Below, piece by piece: positions 7,150-11,368 of a DNA stretch of 11,368 nucleotides; position 1 is the first letter of the stretch, and each line of letters starts with the position of its first letter. The notes below the pieces were generated by a model. That model worked only from the letters and a program-made list of their open reading frames with translations. It made no database searches and had not been told where the DNA came from. A program made the position numbers and the translations under genes. This DNA comes from Bifidobacterium breve (lineage in GTDB: Bacteria; Actinomycetota; Thermoleophilia; Miltoncostaeales; Miltoncostaeaceae), in NCBI GenBank assembly GCA_945876305.1, contig CAMCOB010000036.1:1-11368 (forward strand). Reading direction: 5' to 3'.

Positions 7150-8088
7150 CTAGCGGGAGGGATCCTCCGGGCCGATTTCCTCGGCCACCACGTAGTTGGG
7201 CCTGGCGCGGACTTCGTCGTAGATCTTTCCGACGTACTCGCCGAGGATCCCCAGAAACGTGAAGATGAACGCCGCGAGGAAGAACATCACGGTCATCATC
7301 GATGTCCAGCCCTGCGCGGTGCCCGTTCCGAAGATGGCGCCGATGATCACCCAGATGAGGCCGGCCACCGCAAGGACGGTCATGAGAAAGCCCATGAAGG
7401 TCATGAGTCGCAGCGGCAGCTTGGAGAACGAGAAGATTGCATTGGTGCCGCCGAGCGTGCGCTTGACCAGTGAGTACTTGGTCTCCCCAGCCGCACGCTC
7501 ACGACGCTCGGCCTCCACGGGTACCTGACGGAATCCGGCAAAGGCGCGAAGCCCCGGGAAGTACCGGCCCTTCTCGGGCAGATCGTTGATCACGTCAACC
7601 ACCTGGCGATCCATCAACGAAAATGGGCCGGCATCGCGCGGCAGGTCGATGCTCATTACCCGTGACGCCAAGCCGTAGAAGCCACTGAACGCGGCGCGCA
7701 GAAGGCGCCCCTCCTTGCGCCCCTTGCGCACGGCATAGACCACATCCGCGCCATCCCGCCACGCCCCGATGAGCCGGGGGATGATCTCGGGGCCATCCTG
7801 CAGGTCGGCATCCATCACGATGACCGCATCGCCGCGGGCCGCGCGTAGCCCCGCCTCAATCGCCGCCTCATGGCCGAAATTGCGGGAGAGGATCACCGCA
7901 CGCACTCGTGAGTCGCGCGCTGCCAGTTGGCGCATGACGGATGCGGTCTGGTCGCGCGACCCATCATCGACGAACACGAACTCGAAGTCGTCGGGCAGCC
8001 GGTCGATCTCCTCGGAGACCTCACGATGAAAGGCCTCGAGAACCTCTTCCTCGTTATACGCCGGGACAACCAGCGAGATGAGCGGCAT
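7150..8088 (-). CDS. GtrB/Dpm1-like GT2 polyprenyl-phosphate glycosyltransferase
   Basis: A 312-residue inverting GT-A enzyme expected to transfer one sugar (glucose, mannose or similar) from a nucleotide donor to polyprenyl phosphate at the cytoplasmic face. The catalytic domain shows SLVVPAYNEE (5-14), DDGSRDQT (41-48), SRNFGHEAAIEAGL (68-81) and MDADLQDGPE (92-101), whose DAD binds metal and nucleotide. RxxGETKYS lies at about 198-206. Two C-terminal membrane helices (about 229-251 and 264-286) are followed by GEYVGKIYDEVRARPNYVV, typical of the GtrB/ArnC/DPMS group with two TM segments. AAGGTGA just before the ATG at 8088 is a plausible ribosome site. It is a single gene between plus-strand units. 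The product could feed the GT-C membrane protein at 3526-4881. Family is certain; the sugar is not. Confidence 0.92.
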   Translation of the reverse strand: MPLISLVVPAYNEEEVLEAFHREVSEEIDRLPDDFEFVFVDDGSRDQTASVMRQLAARDSRVRAVILSRNFGHEAAIEAGLRAARGDAVIVMDADLQDGPEIIPRLIGAWRDGADVVYAVRKGRKEGRLLRAAFSGFYGLASRVMSIDLPRDAGPFSLMDRQVVDVINDLPEKGRYFPGLRAFAGFRQVPVEAERRERAAGETKYSLVKRTLGGTNAIFSFSKLPLRLMTFMGFLMTVLAVAGLIWVIIGAIFGTGTAQGWTSMMTVMFFLAAFIFTFLGILGEYVGKIYDEVRARPNYVVAEEIGPEDPSR

Positions 8089-8113
8089 TCGTCACCTTCG
8101 TCGAATTCGGGCC

Positions 8114-8119
8114 AGCGTA
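8114..8119 (-). promoter_or_regulatory. Possible -10 box (TACGCT) for GtrB-like gene
   Basis: On the minus strand TACGCT fits TANNNT and would start a message about 18-19 nt before the ATG at 8088, leaving room for the AAGGTGA ribosome site at 8092-8098. No -35 match is seen. A short palindrome, GTGG-A-CCAC (8120-8128), lies just upstream. Weak call. Confidence 0.25.
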
Positions 8120-8140
8120 GTGGACCACCGCGACGCCCCG

Positions 8141-8146
8141 TACCAT
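8141..8146 (+). promoter_or_regulatory. -10 box (TACCAT) of probable leaderless promoter for flippase gene
   Basis: TACCAT fits TANNNT and is followed by 6 nt and the GTG at 8153, the same geometry as at 289-302 and 4894-4906. There is no clear -35 box or Shine-Dalgarno sequence. This geometry supports the GTG over the upstream ATG at 8078. Confidence 0.45.
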
Positions 8147-8152
8147 GCTGCA

Positions 8153-9478
8153 GTGCCGAGCGCTCAGACCTCACACCGCGACAACGACATCCGCAACTCG
8201 CTGATCGTCGGTGCGTCCATCGCCGGATTCAGCCTCGGAGCCTTCGCGTTCTACCTGGTCGCCGGGCGCGCCCTCGGCCCTGAGGCCTACGGACTCGTCG
8301 CGGCGCTCCAAAGTGTGCTTGTTGTTGTGGGAATGCTCGTTATCGCGCCGCAATGGTCCATCGCCCGGGTGGTTGCTGGCAGCGAGGGTGCCGGGCGCAT
8401 CGACGCACTCGCCGCCTACCGGCGCGGGCTCATCCTCAGCACGGCAATCGCCGCAGGCGTGGGCTTGCTCGCCACGATCGTCACGGTCATCCTCAACGAG
8501 GTGCGCGGCGGGATTCCCGTTGCACCGCTCATCATCACCTACGCCTCAATCGTGGCGCTTGTCCCGTTGCTCATTGCGTGCGGTGCACTTCAGGGCGAGC
8601 GCCGTTACGCGGGGCTCGCCTGGAGCTACGCATCAAGCGGCCTCCTGCGGGCACCACTGCTTGCCGTCTTTCTGATCATCCCATTCCTCAGTGACGTCGA
8701 CGGCGCAATGCTTGCCGGGGGCACGGCCATCGCACTGGGCGCAGCGTGGGCCGTGTGGCTCACCCGTAGTGATCTGCGCATCGCCAAGCGCCCGAGCGCT
8801 GCGACGTGGCGCAACTTCGTGAGCGCACTCCCAGCCGTGATGGTGGGACTCACGGGAATCGCCGTGCTCACCAACGTTGACGTGATCGCAGCGAAGTTGT
8901 CGTTCGGTGGCGAGCAGGCGGGGCTGTTCGGCGCAGCAAGCGTGGTGGCCAAGGCACTGCTGGTGGTGCCGCAGGCCCTTGTGATGGTGCTGCTGCCGCG
9001 CGTCGCAGAACGCGAGTCTCGCCAGCAGCGCACGGGGTCGCTGCTGGCGGCGGGCATCCTGGTAATGGCGCTGACGGGTGCGCTCGCGATGCTGCTCGCC
9101 GTGCCCCTCGCCGAGCCGATCATGAATATTGCCTTCGGGTCTGAGTACGCCTCGGCATCAAGCCTGCTCGTCCCATTCTTTGGCGCCACAACGCTGCTCG
9201 GTGCCCTGCTCATCCTCGTGAACCATCATGTGGCGCGCAGCGACCATCGATTCGTATGGGCAGTGGGCGGGCTGGCGGTGCTGCAAATCGTTCTGCTGAC
9301 GATGTTCTCGACTTCCGACCAAGCCATTATCGCGGTTGATGCCACGGTCGCGGGCATCGGCCTCGTGGTGCACGAGATGATCTACTTCAACACTGACGAA
9401 AGCATGCTGCGAGGGGCCGGAGCACAATTCGCGACGGTGCTGCGACGCATCACCAACCGCGGACAAGGAGCGGAGTGA
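8153..9478 (+). CDS. Oligosaccharide flippase (Wzx-like, MOP superfamily)
   Basis: A 441-residue polytopic membrane protein, likely exporting a lipid-linked oligosaccharide from the cytoplasmic to the outer face. About twelve hydrophobic segments run from residue 15 to 412. AGRALGPEAYGLVAAL (37-52) after the first helix is a hallmark of polysaccharide-export flippases. NVDVIAAKLSFGGEQAGLFG (241-260) matches the internal repeat with an Asp in the seventh helix, followed by KALLVVPQALVMVLLPRVAE (267-286). I chose the GTG at 8153, which leaves a short polar N terminus and lies 6 nt after a -10 box. The ATG at 8078 would add 25 residues and run into the divergent gene's start. It overlaps rfbC by GTGA, so flipping and rhamnose supply appear co-expressed. 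The glycan carried is unknown. Confidence 0.88.
   Translation: MPSAQTSHRDNDIRNSLIVGASIAGFSLGAFAFYLVAGRALGPEAYGLVAALQSVLVVVGMLVIAPQWSIARVVAGSEGAGRIDALAAYRRGLILSTAIAAGVGLLATIVTVILNEVRGGIPVAPLIITYASIVALVPLLIACGALQGERRYAGLAWSYASSGLLRAPLLAVFLIIPFLSDVDGAMLAGGTAIALGAAWAVWLTRSDLRIAKRPSAATWRNFVSALPAVMVGLTGIAVLTNVDVIAAKLSFGGEQAGLFGAASVVAKALLVVPQALVMVLLPRVAERESRQQRTGSLLAAGILVMALTGALAMLLAVPLAEPIMNIAFGSEYASASSLLVPFFGATTLLGALLILVNHHVARSDHRFVWAVGGLAVLQIVLLTMFSTSDQAIIAVDATVAGIGLVVHEMIYFNTDESMLRGAGAQFATVLRRITNRGQGAE
9465..9470 (+). promoter_or_regulatory. Strong ribosome binding site (AAGGAG) setting the rfbC start
   Basis: AAGGAG lies 4 nt before the GTG at 9475, inside the last codons of the flippase gene. 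It is the clearest Shine-Dalgarno sequence among the plus-strand internal genes and fixes the GTGA overlap start, so rfbC can be initiated independently as well as by coupling. Confidence 0.65.
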
Positions 9479-10035
9479 AGAGCCTTCCAACCATCATTCC
9501 AGGCCTCATCGTGCTCGAACCCACCACCCACGGCGACAGCCGTGGGTGGTTCCAGGAGACCTACCGGCGGAACGTGTTGGCTGAGCTGGGGATCACCCAC
9601 GACTTCGTACAGGACAATCAGAGCCGGTCCGCCAGGGGCGTCCTTCGCGGCCTGCACTTTCAGGTTGGCGATCACCCCCAAGCCAAGCTGGTGCGCTGTG
9701 CACGCGGTGCCATCATTGACGTCGCGGTTGACCTGCGCCGAGGTTCGCCCACGTACGGCAATTGGGAGGCATGGCAGCTGGATGACGAGCGCGGTGTTCA
9801 GATGTACATCCCGGTCGGTTTCGCACACGGATTCGTGGTGCTCTCCGACGTTGCTGACGTGGTGTACCGCTGCTCCGACTACTACGACCCCGCCGGCGAC
9901 AGCGGCATCAGGTTTGACGACCCGGACGTGGGCGTGGAGTGGCCCGCCGCGCCACATTCGGTGAGCGACCGCGACGCGACTGCGCCGCTCCTGGCAGACA
10001 TCGCCGACCAGCTGCCGTTCACCTGGAGCGCATGA
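9475..10035 (+). CDS. rfbC: dTDP-4-dehydrorhamnose 3,5-epimerase
   Basis: A 186-residue cupin-fold cytoplasmic enzyme that epimerises C3 and C5 of dTDP-4-keto-6-deoxyglucose on the way to dTDP-L-rhamnose. Length is normal for RmlC. Seen motifs: GWFQETYRR (24-32), VQDNQSRSARGVLRGLHFQ (45-63) with the catalytic His61, Lys71, VDLRRGSPTYG (85-95), IPVGFAHGF (112-120) with His118, Tyr131 in VVYRCSDYY, and a C-terminal SDRDATAPLL containing the expected Asp near 165-167. All key residues of the family appear present. The GTG start overlaps the flippase stop and has a strong AAGGAG. The following glycosyltransferase starts within its stop codon. RmlA, RmlB and RmlD are not in this window and must be encoded elsewhere if L-rhamnose is made. 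A related 3,5-epimerase for another deoxysugar cannot be fully excluded. Confidence 0.93.
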   Translation: MKSLPTIIPGLIVLEPTTHGDSRGWFQETYRRNVLAELGITHDFVQDNQSRSARGVLRGLHFQVGDHPQAKLVRCARGAIIDVAVDLRRGSPTYGNWEAWQLDDERGVQMYIPVGFAHGFVVLSDVADVVYRCSDYYDPAGDSGIRFDDPDVGVEWPAAPHSVSDRDATAPLLADIADQLPFTWSA

Positions 10036-10907
10036 GCCAGCCCGAGCTCTCGGTCGTCATCGTCTCGTACCGCTGTGGGGCCCTGCTCGATGAATGCCTC
10101 ATCAGCCTCGATGCCAACCGCGCCTCCGTGGACATGGAGGTCGAGGTGGTGGACAACGCGTCGGGTGACGACACCGCGGAGGTGTCACGCCGTCACGCCT
10201 GGGTGACCACCACCGCGCTCGACCAGAACTTGGGGTTCGCCCGCGCCAATAACCTGGCAATGGACCGGGCCCGCGGGAGGGCGGTGCTCATACTGAACCC
10301 CGACACCGTCGTACCGCCCGGCGCACTGCGCGCGTGCCTTGACGAACTGTGGCGTGACCGGTCGGTTGGCCTGCTCACCCCACGCCTCGTTGACTTGGAG
10401 GGCCGCCTCGACCGCCGGTGCCACCGCGGGTTTCCCACCCTGTGGTCGTCGTTCTGTTACTTCACCACCCTCGACCGGGTGTTCACTGGACCCCGTTCGC
10501 AGCGGTACACCATGGGACATCTCCCCGAGACCGAGGCGGCCGACGTCGAGGCGGTGTCGGGCGCATTCATGCTGATGCCGGCAGATGTGATGCGCCGGGT
10601 GGGTGGCTTCGACGAGCAGTTCTTTATGTACGCCGAGGACATCGACCTGTCGCTGAGATTTGTGGAGGCCGGCTACCGGGTGCATTACTGGCCCACAGTC
10701 AATGTCGTGCACGTTGGTGCCGGGTCGAACGTGGCCGGCCAGCGCCCGCCGGCGGCCAATGCCGCCTACTTCCGCACTATGGCGCCGTTCATCAGGAAGC
10801 ACCGCCGCGGACTGGGCGGTCTGCTGCTGGCCTTCACCGTCTGGGTGATGGGTGAACTGATGCTCGCCGCCACCGAGGTCAAGCGACGGGCGACGCGGAC
10901 GCCATGA
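10032..10907 (+). CDS. GT2 glycosyltransferase, WbbL-like (probable rhamnosyltransferase)
   Basis: A 291-residue GT-A inverting transferase. SVVIVSYRCGALLDECLISL starts the fold near residue 7. DNASGDDT (41-48) and LNPDT (88-92) are the nucleotide and metal-binding motifs, with NPD taking the place of DXD as in WbbL-type enzymes. SGAFML (176-181) and GGFDEQFFMYAEDIDLSLRF (191-210) hold the acceptor-side acids with the ED catalytic pair. A hydrophobic C-terminal stretch (about 261-281) may anchor it to the membrane. The ATG at 10032 overlaps the rfbC stop by ATGA, with GGAG 3 nt upstream; the longer frame from 9939 is rejected. Direct coupling to rfbC makes dTDP-L-rhamnose a likely donor, an inference from context and family. 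Its end overlaps the convergent methyltransferase gene by 29 bp. Confidence 0.88.
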   Translation: MSQPELSVVIVSYRCGALLDECLISLDANRASVDMEVEVVDNASGDDTAEVSRRHAWVTTTALDQNLGFARANNLAMDRARGRAVLILNPDTVVPPGALRACLDELWRDRSVGLLTPRLVDLEGRLDRRCHRGFPTLWSSFCYFTTLDRVFTGPRSQRYTMGHLPETEAADVEAVSGAFMLMPADVMRRVGGFDEQFFMYAEDIDLSLRFVEAGYRVHYWPTVNVVHVGAGSNVAGQRPPAANAAYFRTMAPFIRKHRRGLGGLLLAFTVWVMGELMLAATEVKRRATRTP

Positions 10908-11368
10908 TGCCGTCGCCTTTACCCAAGGCGGCATAGCCAAGTTCAACCGGGTAGAAGGCCGCACGCACGGGCAGTGAGCTGCTCCAGCCGCGCTGGCGCT
11001 CCCCGCCAGCCGTGCGGGCATCAACCGTTCCGGGCAGGATGCCGAACAGGGCCACCGTGCCCACGCGGTCAACGCGGAAGCCGGCGCGCTGCAAAACCAT
11101 GCGCAGCGCAGACGGCGTGAAGTGGGTGAGATGCCGTGGTAGTTCCAGGCCATCCCACGACGATCCCATCGTCTTGCGCGCCAACGAATCAAAGTTGGGC
11201 ACGCCGATCACCAATCGACCGCCAGGCGCGAGGATCCCGTGGATGCGCCTGAGTGTCGCTACCGGGTCAGGCACGTGCTCCAGCACTTGGTACATGCGCA
11301 CGAAGTCCCAACCCTCCGAAGCGATTGCGCCGCTATCCAGAGCACTCTCGAGCGTGCCCTCAATCACA
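10879..11368 (-). CDS. SAM-dependent methyltransferase, class I (Methyltransf_23 type), C-terminal part
   Basis: About 163 codons of a minus-strand gene that is cut by the right edge; the N terminus with the Gly-rich SAM-binding motif is missing. Seen are YQVLEHVPDPVATLRRI (26-42 of the visible part), LAPGGRLVIGVPNF (46-59), and ELPRHLTHFTPSALRMVLQRAGF (75-97). These are the post-motif II, motif III and C-terminal features of the Methyltransf_23/11 group often found in surface-polysaccharide clusters. A GTG sits at 11367, but starting there would remove the SAM site, so it is not the real start. Such enzymes methylate sugars, lipid carriers or small molecules; sugar O-methylation or chain capping is only an inference from context. 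The 3' end overlaps the convergent GT2 gene by 29 bp. Confidence 0.82.
   Translation of the reverse strand, partial: VIEGTLESALDSGAIASEGWDFVRMYQVLEHVPDPVATLRRIHGILAPGGRLVIGVPNFDSLARKTMGSSWDGLELPRHLTHFTPSALRMVLQRAGFRVDRVGTVALFGILPGTVDARTAGGERQRGWSSSLPVRAAFYPVELGYAALGKGDGIMASASPVA

Noticed and set aside
7156..7168. GGAGGGATCCTCC near-palindrome at the end of the GtrB-like gene
   Set aside because: It is short, imperfect and inside the last codons. It is explained by coding for the Gly-Pro-Glu-Asp-Pro-Ser tail.
8078..8152. 25-residue N-terminal extension of the flippase from ATG 8078
   Set aside because: It would begin inside the divergent GtrB-like gene and include the -10 box at 8141-8146. 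The extension is polar and basic without family similarity.
1..11368. Defence island, CRISPR array, prophage or transposon
   Set aside because: No direct-repeat arrays, terminal inverted repeats, transposase, integrase, nuclease or toxin-like frames were seen. All substantial genes fit glycan biosynthesis or its border.

Overview
This is a high-GC window (about two thirds G+C by eye) from what looks like an actinobacterium. Three things suggest this: GTG starts, ATGA/GTGA stop-start overlaps, and start codons placed 6-7 nt after a TANNNT -10 box, as in leaderless transcription. I cannot fix the phylum or genus from sequence alone; a deep-branching actinobacterial lineage such as Thermoleophilia is only a guess. 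No RNA gene, CRISPR array, insertion sequence or phage gene was seen.

The window is part of a cell-surface glycan (exopolysaccharide, O-antigen-like or glycolipid) biosynthesis locus. From left to right: (1) the 5' end of a divergent gene for a secreted protein, minus strand, running off the left edge; (2) three tandem GT4 glycosyltransferase genes on the plus strand (302-3548), joined by ATGA overlaps; (3) a minus-strand polytopic membrane protein of the GT-C/GT87 type, overlapping the third GT4 gene tail-to-tail; (4) plus-strand DUF1972-type glycosyltransferase and UPF0104 flippase-like membrane protein, directly abutting; (5) a minus-strand GtrB/Dpm1-type GT2 polyprenyl-phosphate sugar transferase; (6) a plus-strand trio of oligosaccharide flippase, dTDP-4-dehydrorhamnose 3,5-epimerase (rfbC) and WbbL-like GT2, all overlapping by 4 bp; (7) the 3' part of a minus-strand SAM methyltransferase, overlapping the last GT2 tail-to-tail and running off the right edge.

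A working model, which is inference: the cytoplasmic GT4, DUF1972 and GT2 enzymes build a lipid-linked oligosaccharide that contains at least one rhamnose-type sugar, supplied in part by RfbC. The Wzx-like flippase exports it. The GtrB-like enzyme loads a single sugar on polyprenyl phosphate, and the GT-C membrane protein could use it on the outer face. The methyltransferase may modify or cap a sugar. An initiating phosphoglycosyltransferase, an obvious Wzy polymerase and RmlA/B/D are not in the window.

The architecture is very compact. Strand switches alternate between short divergent promoter gaps (24, 64 and 116 bp) and convergent junctions, two of which overlap in coding sequence (23 and 29 bp). 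All three plus-strand transcription units have a TANNNT box 6-7 nt before the start codon. I see no clear sign of an undescribed defence or mobile system; the most interesting signals are the promoter arrangement, the dyad in the first divergent gap, and the possible GtrB/GT-C/UPF0104 functional set.
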